Assembly (NCBI RefSeq): GCF_031877795.1
Contig: NC_133935.1
Location: 82,117,748 to 82,181,747 of the forward strand
Length of the DNA: 64,000 nt
Origin: Strix aluco
Lineage: Eukaryota; Chordata; Aves; Strigiformes; Strigidae
Direction: 5' to 3'
Shown: positions 12,301 through 27,300 of the stretch, in pieces
How positions within the stretch are numbered: position 1 is the first letter of the stretch
Layout of the letters: each line of letters begins with the position of its first letter
Program-made: the position numbers and the translations under genes
The notes under the pieces: model-generated
What the model saw: the letters and a program-made list of their open reading frames with translations, nothing else
Databases searched by the model: none
What the model was told of the DNA's origin: nothing

Positions 12301-15300
12301 AAAAAAAAGAAAAAAGAAAAAAAACAGAATACACATATACTTATATTATTGTAGTATGCTTTGCATTTAGATAAAAAGATGTCAAAATTGAAATCACCTG
12401 GTTTTAAGCACTTAAAATATTCTAACATCCTTTACATTAGACACAGTTTTAAAACACAGCAAGCTATGACTTACTGATTTTTTTTTTTTTTTAAACAAAA
12501 GATCAGACAGAGCTCAAACAAACTGAATTCAGTTCTGTGTAAGGTGCTGTCAGATGAGACCACAGAAGTTTTGTCTAATCCCCACAGTCCTCCAAGATCC
12601 CCAAGAAAGCATGAACAAGGAACAGAGAAAAAGAGAGGGAAAAAAAAAAAATCCAAAACAAACCCACCCAAAAAGAGATTTTGCTTTCCATCAAAAGCCA
12701 CATCAGTACTGCTGCATGTTCAGCAACCTAGAAGAATTGCTGTTCTTGGCCTCAGAAGGGACCCTAAAAATACAGAGCAGCGTCTGCAAAATGCTAGTGG
12801 AGATCATGAAAGCTGAAAGGTTCTGCACAGATACAGACAAATAAAGAATAACTTAAAGACATTTTTAATATAGCCATTACTAGTAGTCCAGACTAGTTTC
12901 TCCTGCCTTATCTTTAATACATTTGTGTTCCAAACAGATTTGGTAGTAAGCACAACACCATGTCTGTTTTACAACTGAAAAATGAAAGCAGAGAGACTAA
13001 CAAAACATTAATTAAAGGTAACAGACACGTCTGCAGGGGAGCAAGAAATAGTTTGCGTTCCTTGAGTCATCTCAAAATACAACCCCCAACATAGGGCCAT
13101 TTTTTCTTACCCAAGAAAGTGTCATCTATTCTAATAAAGTACAACATAATGAATTATAATGAAACATGACTACAACTGCTAGTAAGAATTTACAAAACAA
13201 GCATTACATCTGGAAGAAATCAGATCTATCAAATACAGAAAGAAAAAGGTTGTAACATAAGCAGGACTGAAGGGTTTTGTTGTGTTTACTGAAGATCAAC
13301 TGGAAATGGAAACCAAACCTGAAGACTGTAGCTACTAAAAACTTATTTTGCTTTCTCTTTCTTTCCCTCATTCCTGAAGGATCTTCCTTCTTTAAAAGAT
13401 TTTCCCTATCTTGATACAAACAGCAAGTATCTTCAATGATTTACACTACAGCAACTTGGTTTCTAACTTGCAAAGACACTTTTGAAGCCTTCAGTCACAG
13501 AGTAACATGGAGACTTCCTCCCCCACCCACACTACCTAAGCCACCCCCACAGGCACTAACGCATTATAGAATAGGAAACGTATGGAAACCCCTACAATAG
13601 AGAGCAGAAACGCTCTGGCTGGTCTGTTGTCATCCGTAGCGAGTTACTTGTGCAGGTGGGGGCAGTCCCAGCACAGGAGAAACCAGTGGTATTACTTGTA
13701 AACTGGAACTGAGCCAGCACCCGACTGGAGAGTGTGTGATTGCATACAGGCTTTCACAAGTCTCTGTCTCAGGGCAGAACCACGGGGAACAGCTTTTGCA
13801 GGGCAAATTTTAAGAAGACGATGCACTGCAACAGCAGTACTGAAACCAGACAGCTATGAAAGGAACTGTGAGATGTGGGGACACAGACCTGAGTGGTTTC
13901 TTACTTGTTTTGGAAGGGTGAAGAAGCACAAATCTGCATGGCTAAGTTGCAACACCTCTGCACTAATAACTGACACCATCAGTGCAGAGAGCGAAGAGGG
14001 GCAAGCTCTGCTATCATTTTCCATCTCCGTTCCTCTTCAAAAGGCAGTCACAAATTCTCATTATAAGTGATGTTTTACTTTTGCTAATGGGGACATCTTC
14101 TTAGCTCCAAGGCAGCAGGAGGAGGAATCTGTAATTTTAGATTCATTCTATCACACTAGAAAAACAAGCTAATGAACCAATTTAATCACAGACAGAAGCA
14201 ATGGCTGGCAAAGTTCGTTCAGCAGTTCAGAGAATCTTTCCTTGCATCAGAAATGTTTATACTTAATAAAGGACTTCCCTATGAAAAGCTTTCACAGAGA
14301 CTCCTCCTCACCCCAAATACATCAAACTCAGCTTTTTCTTAGGAACTCAAGATCGTTTCTCTAGAAAAGAAATGTACCCTGGAAAAAAATGAAAATTTGT
14401 TTTGAGACGACTGAAAGCAACACCTGGTTTTTGTGAGCACCCAGCAGTATTTCTCCCTCCCTGCAGACAGCAGTGCATCATCTACAACACCAACTGTTTC
14501 CTTGAGATGGTCTTAAATCTGCATTGAACTTTGGTAGCTGCAAATCGATGAGAAGTGGCAAAACTAAATATCCCTTTTCAGGGCTCATTAGAAGGAGTGT
14601 ATATAATTCTGGGTCAGTAACCAAACTGTCTTTTCTTAAGATAAAATGCTCTTTCAAGTTTTATACGCAATGTCATGATTTAAATGTAGTCTCAGATGAC
14701 TTGCACTGTGTATCTAAAGAGCAGTAGTAAAGCTATTTATCTGCCATCTTCCAGTATTAGCAATCTTTGTCATATGAGAGCACAGAAACGCACAATCCAG
14801 GAAAGCAAAGTTGTGCATATCTGGAGGGGGAAAAAAAAACCCAACCTCTATTACATAAGATTTTTTTCTTATGTAATAAGAAAACAGGAACCGCTAGATT
14901 TACCATAACACGTCAGCTTCACGCTGTTTTACTAAAGCGTTAAGCAACGTGCTGCTGAAAGGAAGTGCCTATGACAAAGACTGTTTAAAGGAAGTTAAGA
15001 GATAGATAAAATGCAAACCGAACTGTTACATTTCCCTAACTCCAGCTGCACCTTCATGCACAGTGACAATGCTCACAAGGCAGACACACAAGCACTAGTT
15101 TGCACATTAACAAGAGCAGCTGTGAGCTAGCAGTGGTCTGAAGTCACTCACTGCATTTCCTTGTCTTACCACAGTGACTTGTCTTGAACATGATTACAAG
15201 TTACAAGATACACAAAGAGCAACAGCAGAGCTGATTCTCAGGCTTCTCAGCTGCTGCACAACAGTTGTGGACTGCTAGCAGCAAAAAAAATATGAAAGAA

Positions 15301-18300
15301 GTGGATCCAAATAAAAACAGGCTACCAGTCCTGCAACATAACCTCTTCAGGTTTAGGTCTCCAGGTCATCCAGCTTGGAAGACTGTATGGCAGCGTTTCT
15401 TCCTTAAAAGATGACTTGTCTGCAAAGTCAGGCACTAGTTCAGATGAACTCGGCGAAGAGAGTGTAACAGGAAAGGCAGACACATAAAAGCTTGTTCTCA
15501 ACCAGGCTACCGCAGCTTCAATGCAACCCACAACTCAAACGATCAGGACCTGTGGCAGCCTACTCCGTACAGTCTGTCAAGTAACTAAAGCAAGCGCAGA
15601 GAGGGGGTTGCTCTTATTCACAAACACATCAAAAACCAAGCTTCTCCAAGCTGAATATTTAAAAAGTTGAAAGAATTTAAAATAAGCAGACACTGGACAT
15701 TTCTCTCATTCTGTAGGTGAGGTTGCCGTGCAACCAGTCTGATGAGGAGCACGGGCTCTGAAAATTAATCACACTCGGCAACACTCAATATTCTTTTGCT
15801 GCCTGTAACCCACATACAAAGGGAACGATGAATAATACAGTTGCAAACCACAAAAGTATGTGTGAAAGGAGGAGGATCTGACACACAAAAGGCTATCTGG
15901 CAGTTTGCAAGACCTGAGGGTAGAAGGCGCAGAGAGATATCTACAAACAGATACATTTTATCTTGACAGATGAAGAAACACTGCTCATTTGAGATCACAC
16001 AGGCTGAAACCTTTCACTTAAACAATCTGTCTTCATGCTTCAGCTGTGAGGCAGAGTACCCAACTGCAGAACCTGGTTCAATACTGTAGTGTTGCTCCTT
16101 GTTTTGCCTGACAGCATCCTCAAACATGACAATCTGAGCCTGGGCAGGTAATTTCCATTACCATTCAGCATGGCTGTTTTTAGTCCATAGCCTGATTTCA
16201 GGCACCTACATTAGGAGTTGTGCTGAGTAACAGTACAAGAGTTGCTTTCCACATGACACACATTCCTGCTTAGTTTCTGTTTTGCAAACTATGCCACGAT
16301 TTCCTATTACACAATTACAAAATACTTTAGCAACATTCAAAGTCAGAATCAGGACTTACTACAAATACAACTCAACTCTAAATAAAGACCCTCTCCAAAC
16401 CCGTAAGCGTAAACAAGTCAAACAGTGAGACTCATAAATCTATATAGCAAAAGTGTATAGCTTTATTTTCATTTCTGGTTTAGGATTTGGAATGAAATTT
16501 AAGCTAAAACAAAGACCTACTTCTCATGCACTAGTATGATTCCCAAAATCAGGTTGTGATTTAAGGCTACATAATGCATTTTTGATTGCGGTTGCTTTTT
16601 AAAACAATACATGTGTGCCTTTCAAGCACAATTCATCTGACTTATTTCTCTCCACTGACACTAGGAGAGGTCAAGGTGACTAACTCAGATATTGGCAACT
16701 GAAGTTTGGATGGGACATTTCTCCCCACTCCATCACTATCTGGATGTTCAGGGTTCTCATTTGCCGAGCACTCTGAACCACAGCTGCAGCAGTTTGAAAA
16801 GAAAAAATTAGCCTCTATCGGTCTCAAACTGGGCACACCACATCCATATACTCTTTTGACAATTACCCCTTCATACCCTAGACTTTCATATATGAAGTAC
16901 AAGTTATAATTTTCCAATCTCAAAAGGATAATCTAAAGAAATTATTAGTTTTGATGAGTTCAGATGCTATAGGGGAAAAATATCACGAGAAAAAAAAAAA
17001 AAGCAGCAGCCCCAGGAACGATTTCTTTTGAAGAAAAGGAGGTAAGAATCCCCCCAAATTTTTTTAGTGAGCAAAACATCACAGCTGCCCTATTTTTTTA
17101 AATATCCCATCCATTCTGGCTGAATGTTCAGATACATTTCAATCAAAAGCACCCAGACTAACCACTATGCAGAGGGAGCCTTAGCAACAGGTAGTGCTTT
17201 GCTAAAACAATTTAGTAATGTTGCATATTGATTAAGTCCCCATCTTAAAAGAAAGCTAAATTGCCTTCAGTAGATCCACAGACCTGGCAGAATTGCAGCT
17301 GAAGCCGAAGTTACGTGACAGATTACTTCTCTGGAAGGTATTTACTAAATAATTATATCACTGACGCAGAGATATTTACACCCCTAATCCTATTATTCTC
17401 CTACTGTGGACAGTGTCTAACATAGAAGAAGACCTGGGGAACAGAATGATAACATGAAGTAGGATTTGTTTGTTTGTTTGCTTTTTGCCAGGACACTTCT
17501 AGGAAGATGAAGCTACTATTTGCTTCACCTCTGTAGCATTTCAGGAAGTTTCCACAGAATAAACAATTACATACAATCTATTGTTCACTTACCCTGCTGT
17601 CTCTGTACACATCAAAAACAACTGAAAAGGAGAAAAAAAAATGTTAATCTTAGAAGATGTACAATTTCACAGAACACGTCTAAATCTGAATAAATATTTG
17701 TGTACACAGCACAATCTGCAAAGTCAATATGTCTAAAGAACTGCAAGCCAGAATCAGGTTCATTTCCAAGAGGGAATCGAAACATTTCAAGAACTACTGT
17801 TAATGCAGTGAGATCAGCTGCTGGGTTTTTCCATTTAATGTTGGTTTCTTCTGTTAATTTTCGCCCCCAATGAATAACATTTGATAAACTTTTAGCACAG
17901 AGAGAAGCTTATCTTCCACATTACTGCTGTTCGGTTTACAGCAAACAGAGAAGTTTCAAGGAAGGATCATGACTCCACTGTGCTAGACATTGCACAAACA
18001 TTTAATAAGAGAAAGTTCCTGCTTGAAGGAGATTAGGACTGCAGCAGATAACAAGACAAACAGGTTGCAGGAACAAAGGGGTCGGTGGGTGTGCTGAGGA
18101 GGAGGTGGCAGTGAAATGGCTATGTTTAATGTAACCCAGAGCAGATACAGCCCACCTACTGATTATCAACAGCTCTTTCAAACAGACCCTTTGATGCTCG
18201 GTGATTGACGCAAAGCTGCCTTGCTCCATTGTTGTTGCTCCCCGTGACTTAATTAAGCATGAATCTTTGTACATGCATCTTTCTATTAGCTTCTGTTCTG

Positions 18301-21300
18301 TATGGTTAAACAAATCTTTGTCTTTCTATTCAGCTAGGGAAATCGACAGATAAGCATTCAGGCATGACTACATGCAGAAGTTGTACCAGTTTAGCAAACG
18401 AAAGGGAAAAAAAAAAAAAAGACAGATTTAGAAAAGCCTCAGACAAATGCTGTATTGTCACTTCCTTCACTAATAAGGAAGGGAATATTTCGGCTAAGAG
18501 ATTTCCTAATACATGCAGGATAAACTAAACTCAGGATATGACTGAAGAACACTTGAGCTCAGCGACTACTCAGGAAGCTGCCCGTCAGTAACAGGGATGT
18601 TGATTGATCACATTCATGTACATAAAGCTACTCAGCAGCTTAATCTAACATTTCATGTGAAGTTGGCTGCGCTAAGGGCAAACCACAACTCAACAACACC
18701 AAAGCCAGTCACGTAACTGGTTTTGACCATATAGCTTAAAAATCCACACAGCTTTTTGCACAAGCTCAGTTACGTCAATTTAAAATGTCACTCTGGAATT
18801 AAGTGCTATATTTTCTCAAGAAGACAAGTCCTCAGTGGCTAAATAAGTCATCAGTGCAAAGAGGAGTACAGCAACCCTAGATTTCTTCTTCAGCTGTTTA
18901 ACTGAACTTGTTGCCTGTAACATGTACTCTAATTACTCGTACTCCATTAATGGAAAATTTGCATCTGAGCTTTATTATAAAATGAAGCCTGCCAGCTTAA
19001 AGCAAGCCTATGGCAATCATTGAGGCTAACGGGATTTACATCCCCATTAAGACTGACTGCACATTGGTGACTGGTTTGGGACACTCACAAACACTGAATA
19101 GAGAAGAAAACCTGAACTGTTCCCTCTTCTTAGGGACCACCTCAGAGCAGGAGTGTCCTGTGCCAGCAAGACTAGTAAAACTTTACCAGCAATTGCTCAA
19201 AATGAAGGGTAAGCCAAGGCTCAACTCTACAGTAAGTATTGATACCTCCAGAACACTGTTCTTACTGGGCTCTTATAAAAGGTATTTAGAAGGTTCTAAC
19301 AACATTTAGAAGTATTTATAAAGCATTCAACCCATCTGTTATCCTACTGCTCTGACTCTGCAATGCTTCAGCTGCTCTGACTCAACTCTTCCATCTGGAG
19401 ATGCTACCAGACCAACTGGAAAAAGCAGAACAAACATCATCAAAATCCCCAGCGAAACAAGAAGTCAGGAAAAAAGCTATAATACCTTTCCTTCTAAAAG
19501 CAAACAAACAAGCAAACCCAGATTTTTGTCGTTAACAACATACAAGCTACCCGACAATGGATCAAGGGATATGATGGGGGATGCATGAAAGGTGGTAAAA
19601 ATATTTTCTTCATGGCATTTCTCTGCAGATGGACAAGTCACCAGCATTTAGTGCCTAAGGACAAAAGGTTCACAAACCCTCATCCCAGAAGGTCACCCTG
19701 AAAACTCCTTTTTCCAGAAGGTAACCCAGATGGCATAGTTCTACGTCCTTTACGTAAGACGACACTTCAGACGTTTCAGTTCACCAGACAGCAGTTTCAG
19801 AACCTAAATCTAGGCATGAATTTCCAAAAATAGTGCCCTGAATTCTTATCTATCAGTTGATTACATACTAGCTAAAATTACATTGGCACACAGAGGAAAA
19901 TTAAGACAGTAATCAGAATGTCAGATCTATATGACTGATCTTACTTCAAAACATTAGGGCTATGGACCTATTAAATTAGCATACTGATTTCCAGACTACT
20001 AGTCTTCTCCAAGCAGTGGTCCTTGAGAACTTCTCTGGACTGAAATAAAGGAACTGTGCAGAGTCAAATTATTAAGAATTTTAATGTAATAAAGACTGGC
20101 ATTAGAGGGTAACTTTTTCAGAAGTCAGACAGGACAGATCTGTTTGATTGCTCTGGCGGCTCAGTAAAATAATTAGGCATGTTCAAAACTTACCTAAAGG
20201 TTGAGTTTTCAAAGCTTTACAGACAACAATCCAACTGCCAGACAATTCTTATGTTTATGTATTTTACTAAACTGAGGTTTGGTCCATGTCAGACCCAATT
20301 TAAACTTCTTCAGCATATTTTTCACAATTACTGATCACCCATCACAATGGAACACTATTAAATTCTCACTAAACCATGTCAGGAAATTATTTCCAATAAA
20401 ATTTGCAAAGGACTTCACATTTAAAGAACAAGACAATTTACTTGGGCTGCTTAGGTGTATCAAATACCATGGCCTTTATTCAAAAGTTTCAGCAGCAAAA
20501 CTGCTATGCATCAATATTCATGGAGAAATTATTGTAACTTCTTGAAAAGAAACTCACAAATGCTTTCTTCAAGGAATACATCAATAATTTAGCAGCGAAC
20601 ATCTGACAACATCTTTATAAATAACTATTCTTCTTACAGCTGAATGCCTTTTGTTCTGCATTTCCTACCTCACTTCTCAGGTTTAGAATTTTTCTTAATT
20701 AAAAACAAGTATAAGGGGAAAAAGCCTTCAAAAAAAAAAAAGTAATTCATTATGCCTTCTGAAGGGATCTTTCACTCACTCATTGTGTTTTCCTGAAAAG
20801 CTCCAGCCTATCTCTTCAGAGTTTTTTGGTTGTCAATTTTACAGTCATTCAAAAGCTACATTGCTCTGCATGCTCTAGCCACAAGAGCTGTAAGACTCTC
20901 CCAAGTTAAAAAGAATCAAGCCTTGTGAAAGCAATAGCTATGAAGAAGTGGTGCATATCCACAGACTTAAGATATTGGGGAGGTCATTATTTATTGAGAT
21001 GTACCTGTTTTAACACTGATCTCCAGCAGCAAATTGGAATTTAGTGCACTGCAACTAGGTGCACTGTGGAGGAAACACAGCTGGCTCAGCAACAGCAAGG
21101 GGGGGGCAGGAGGACAGGTCTCATTTCTATGGAGTTTGCCTGCAAGCCCTTTCAATTTCAAACCTCCCAGTACCCTGCAAAAGAACTTCAAAGAGGTAGA
21201 CCCTTCATTTCTGTTTTTAAGTCTTTGTAACTATGCATGCAATAAGTATTTAAAAACCTTCATAAACATCCTCTTTCGCTCCCCCATGATTCCCTTGTTA

Positions 21301-24300
21301 ATTGAAGCCTTAAGATACTTACAGTCTTCATCCAAGAATTTATACTGTATGTGTTTCTTGAAAAACTCCTGTATTGATCTACAGATCTCCTCATGTTGCT
21401 TAGAGATATGATCATAGTATTGAGTGTAGTCCCTCTGTGATATACCTGTCAATAATTTTAGTTGATTATAAAAAGCTTTAGGCATGAAAAAAACAGAACC
21501 AGACAAAATGCAGTTATCAGACATGCATGTTATAATTTACATTTCAGAAAACAGGGTTCTCCCAAGTTTCAACCATTACCAATGACTTACTGTTTGGCTT
21601 TATTCTCCTATACTTAAAGCACTTCCATTACGAATCTTTTCCTTGAACAGTTCTGTCCTACATTCTGTAAGCCTCATTTAATATGTACACGCTTTGACTA
21701 TTTTAAGTGAATTTCAGGAGGAACCTTTGCCTGTGTTTATGTTTTCAGTTCCTGTTTTTCCTTTCAGTTTTACCCACTCTGGTTACTCTCATCAAAAACC
21801 TTTTCTGTTCTGCACATCAGATGTAGAGACCAGAATTTGGAACCATGAAATCAAAGGGGTAGCTTGCACATTAGCAAAGATGATAGAACCTAGCGTATCA
21901 TGAAGATTCTCATTCCACACTTAAAAGATCGGCTTGTTTGATAAGGCACTAAAGGTGAAACCTTAAATCCTAAAATCAATGAGATTGCATGCAGTCTAGT
22001 ACCTTAATTCTCCCATTTGCCCCCTTAAGGGCTTTCTTGCATATCTGACATTAGATCAACTATCCCAGCTACATCACAAGCTCTTAATTTCAGACATTTG
22101 TTTGTCTACAAGACAATAGTTTAAGTTGACATCAACAGGATTATACACTTGCACGCATTTTAGGCAACAGAAGTTCTCATACAGGATGTGTCAACATAAG
22201 CCACTGCAATACCCTGCTGGACAAAGGTTGAATCAAGACCTGCCCCATCACTGCAGAATGAGTAACATGCTATTTAGGGTAAGAAAGAGCCAGAATCCCC
22301 CAAGAAAGATGTATCAATGATGGCAGTTTGCTGGTTTAACCACATACAAAACACAGAGATTAAGTTTTACTGTAAAACAATGCTGACTACCTCCAAAGTT
22401 TAAAAAAGTTCATATAAAGTTTATGATGTCAGTGGAATTTTGAATTATTAATATCACCACAAAGCTTAATTCAGGTCTAAAAACAAAAACCAAGAGATGG
22501 TGGCATCTCAGGGGATGCAGATGTGTAACTGGAAAATCATTCACTACAGTGTGCAAGTATCACTCCTTAGTTTGACTGACAGGCTTATTAATTTTAAGAG
22601 CATGGGAACATACTGTGAAAAATCTTGGAACGGTCTTCAGAAATGCAGCTGGAGTGCTAGCTAAAAAAACCCCATATTGGTAGATCTACTAGGTTTCAAA
22701 ACCTAGTAATGTAATGTACAGAGTGTTTAATTAGCCAGCGTACAGACGCTTTGAGGTATTTGAAAGTCAGTATTGCCATATATATTCTATAATAAATCTA
22801 TATTCAAATGCTTTAGATGTTCTTAGTGATTCATATCTCTGGCAGTTGTGGTGCTCCAGTAGAACATAACAGGACAGGATTCAGCTCTTTCCTCTTCAAA
22901 AAGCTATGTGAGTAGCCATTAAACAATACCAGCTTAATGGAGAATCTCTGCTATTAGCAAGATAAACTCTGTTACAGAGAACCATAATAAACCCTGCAAC
23001 TGGCACGAATGGAGAGCGGATGGAAAGATGAACATACAAGCACCAGAAGTAACAGCCAAATAAAGGGGCTATGAGAACGGTATGTGGTGACACTACCTAG
23101 ATTAGCACTTCCCAAAACATCTATGTGCAGCTCCACAGGACACCCAGATCAGAAAACAAAGAACAGAGAGTATGTTCCTAATGATTCACTGAGGTGGGAC
23201 AGGATGGAGCGACAAATTGCTGACAGCTCCTAACAGGTACAAAGAGGCACATCCAAAACAAGCACACAGTCACCATGCTGAGAAAAAAACAGGAGAAACA
23301 ATGAGGACTAGATAGCCAATATCCCTTCCCTTCCATACCATCACAAGGAATCCTGACCACTTGTATATATGCATCTTGGTGCTTGTGAATATGTAGGTAT
23401 GAGACAGGCAAGATGAGCAAAGTTGGTTTCATTTTAAAGCAAAAAAATCATCTTCCTTCCTATAAAATCTGGATTAGACTTTGCTAACTCACTGTTATAA
23501 CATTTCCTTGTTAGAGGAGTTTAGGCAGAATGATTCAGTCTTGTTAAGGACAAATGTGCACCAGTCCTGTGCCATTTACATTTCTGTTCATCTTTAAAGA
23601 TTCCACGGTAGACCACGCCAAAACCAAATTCAAACTCCAGAATAGTATTTAGCCTGAAATTAAACCCCTCAATTCAAGCACCTGTATGTGCACTAGATGT
23701 CTAAGCTCCTGTTATAGTCAGCAGAGAATAGTCAATACCTCCAGAGGAGCATAATTCAGCTAAATTTACCCCAGAGCTGCCTAAAATACATGCTCTAGCT
23801 CAATCTGCCTGTCCTCCAGCTGTCACAGATCTCCTGATGCACCCACCAGCCCTTCGCATGCTGTGGATACCCTAGCTGTTCAGTGCCACTTGAAACGTTT
23901 TACATTTAGGATTTTGAACCAAAGTAACAGATCAACAGGTTTTCTGACTAAGCTACACTGAATATAATATGAGCTCAGACATCTCGTACACCTGTGGCCA
24001 TGTTCTGACCTCCCCAACTTTCTGTGTACAATATCCACATGTGGTTGTGTTTTATCAGCATAATACCCAAGTACCTCTGTATTCATTCTGCAAGCTGGAG
24101 ATGACGCAATTTGCTCCTGAATATAAAAGAATCACTTACGAAACAGCCTTTGGGTGAAGTTTCTGAATTAGCAATTAGAATTAAGAATATTCCCACTGTA
24201 ATATTGAGCATGCTGTCATCAGGCTTTCAATGTCAGTGGAAAGAGAAATGAGGCATGCCACATTTTAAATTACAGAAAGAAGAAGAAAACATAATTCCAG

Positions 24301-27300
24301 AAATGATGTGTGTTAAAGAACTGTCCTCATATTTAGTGCTGATTCAAGGAATCAGAGAAACTCCTCAGAACTTCACCTAATAATTTTATCTTTACAAAAA
24401 TCCTCACCTATAAGCTTGTTTTCCTTGACAAAGCATCTGAATTCTGCACCAGGGATCAGTTCACACCATTTGCGAAGAACAAGCTATAGAGGGAAAACAA
24501 ATGTTAAAGTACTGTTTCAGCAAGGTAACAGGCAACTTTTTGTCAACGGGTACACCTTCTAGAGCTACAGTTTTGCTGTAATGATAAGATGGCCTCTGAA
24601 GTTATTCCTGATACAAGAAGACAAACCAGTCTTAACCTGCAGTTCACATAATTATCTTAGCAAATACTTCAAAGCAATGAGACTTAATACTAATTTCATA
24701 GAATCACAGAATGCTTTTCATTGGAATGCACCTTTAACGAAAGACCACCTAGTCCAAACTAGTTTAAAGTAGAAAGGTTCAGACTGGACATAAGCTTTTT
24801 CACCATGAGGACTGTCAAGCATTGGAACAACTCCCTCACAGAGGCTGCTCAGCCTCCATCCACTGGGATTTCAGACCAGATTTCATAAAATGCCAAGCAA
24901 CTCGATTTGATCTCATTGCTTAAACAGCTTTGAGCACGAGAATGGCCTAGAGACCTCCTGAAGCCCCTTCCCACCTTAATTATCTTACGTTCTTCTATTT
25001 TGTATGGCATTTAGAATTGTGATATTATTTATGAAACAACTTCAAAGTTACATTAATGATAAAGCACAGAAAACAAAAAAACCCTGCTGTACAACACAAC
25101 AAATCTGTCATGGAATTGGCAGAAAGTTGCTTCCTAGTCAAAAGAGCTGATGAGCAGAATTAAATTTAACCAAATCAACCTCTATTCTGGTATACACCCA
25201 AGCAGAATTCTGTGACGCCTTTGAAGGCGCAAACCAGTTAAAATAAGGACACAGGATAGAAATAGTAACCAAACTATTATAATCAATAGGACAGACTGCC
25301 TGGTAATTAAAGCATATATATCTCTGGCACTTTCTCAAATTTCTGCATTTCCTAAGCTGAAGTATTCATTGAATCATAGAATCATTTAGGTTGAAAAAGA
25401 CCTTTAAGATCATCAAGTCCAACCATTAACCATATCCTTAAGTGCCACATCTACACATCTTTTAAATACCTCCAGGGGTGGTGACTCAACCCCTTTCCTG
25501 GGCAACCTGTTCCAATGCTTGACAACCCTTTCAGTGAGGACATTTTTCCTAATATTCAATCTAAACCTCCCCTGGTGCAACTTGAGGCTGTTTCCTCTTC
25601 TCTTGTTACTTGGGAGAAGAGGCCAACACCCACCTCGCTACAACCTCCTTTCAGGTAGTTGTAGCGAGCAATAAAGTCTCCCCTCAGCCTCCTTTTCTCC
25701 AGGTTAAACAACCCCAGTTCCCTCAGCCACTCATAGACTTGTGCTTCAGACCCTTCACCAGCTTCATTGATCTTCTTTGGACACTCTCCAGCACCTCAAT
25801 GTCTTTCTTGTAGTGAGGGGCCCAAAACTGAACACAGTATTCGAGGTGCGGCCTCACCAGTGCTGAGCACAAAGGGACAATCACACAGTCCTGCTGGCCA
25901 CACTATTTCTGATACAAGTCAGGATGCCATTGGCCTTCTTGGCCACCTGGGCACACTGCTGGCTCATATTCAGATGACTGTCAACCAACACCCCCAGGTC
26001 CTTTGCTGCCAGGCAGCTTTCCAGCCACTCTCCCCCAAGTGTTGCATGGGGACATTGTGACCCAAGTCACATTCAGATGAATCCATTATTTTGAGGGCCT
26101 CCATTTCTGCTCATGGATACTGGAAACTCCCAACACGTATCAACCACAGTAGAAAAACCTCAATAACCAAGGGTGACTCTCCTAACTACCAGGTAAACAT
26201 GAAACTCTTCGTTCCAACTTTCAGATGTCCTGTATTTTTAAAGCACATTAAGATAGTGCTTTAAAAAAACCAGGGTTCATTCACCCTTCTAAAGCCCCTT
26301 AAGCCCATAGGATGATGACAAATTCTATATTTAAATAAAATTTATTATTAGAGACATGACTAGATGTTATTACAAAAGCGATGGCACCCCATGAACAGTT
26401 TAAAGCATTGTTAATATCTACATCGCTAACTTAAAATTTTACACTGGTAACGAGCATATGAAACACAATATGATAGAACACTTCAGTTCAGGATGTCCCC
26501 AGCCACTACAGCTAGCTTCTCTCTTAGTAACCTCATTTGTGATATACACAAGCAACATACTGTCAGGAATACCTGACTTTCAGCTATTGAACTCGTCCTT
26601 CCTGGCAAAACCTGACAGACATGAGAGGAAACTAAAAGGAAGCTTCAAAAGTTTGAACTTTAGCTCATCTCTGATCTGTAATTAAATGAACTCCTTATGA
26701 CCTGCAGTGCTTAACCAGGCTTCCCCACACTGCCCAAGCAACACAATTGAAACAAACAAAACAGATTTTGTGGGCACATGCCCAAGCACAAATAGTGGCC
26801 TGCCTATGAGCAAATCATTTAAATTACCTAGAAATCATGCAAAGAGTCTTACCTCATAGTCCAAGGAAGGGTCAGGGGAATCATCAGTACAGTGAATAAA
26901 TCTGGAAAAGTAAGGCACAGGCATCAAAATCTGCTTTTACATAGGAGATTTTAGCGATAGTGAGAAAAATAACCCTGAACTGTGAATCACAAAAGCTACT
27001 GTTAAATTGTCTCCAAGACATACAAACCTAGTAAATTAAATGCATCAATAACAAACCTCCTTTTGACAGTTAGCAGGGGGGGAAAAGGAAAAAAAAATAA
27101 CCACCCTCCTCTTTTTATCTAGTGTAATTTGGAAGTACTCAGATTTGGACAGGGATGTGACTCAAATGTGAGTGTTTATTCATTGCTGAGTTTTTTTTTG
27201 TTTGAATCAACAGCGCTGCTCCTTTCCTCTTTATTGTTATGTTGGCATAACTGGATTCTCAAGGAACCAGATAAACTTGAGCAATCTAATGTAGTTTCAT

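Noticed and set aside
18002-18313. A 103-codon minus-strand frame in CDC123 intron 9
   Set aside because: No homology, no matching splice phase with exons 9 and 10, and it is flanked by ordinary intron sequence.
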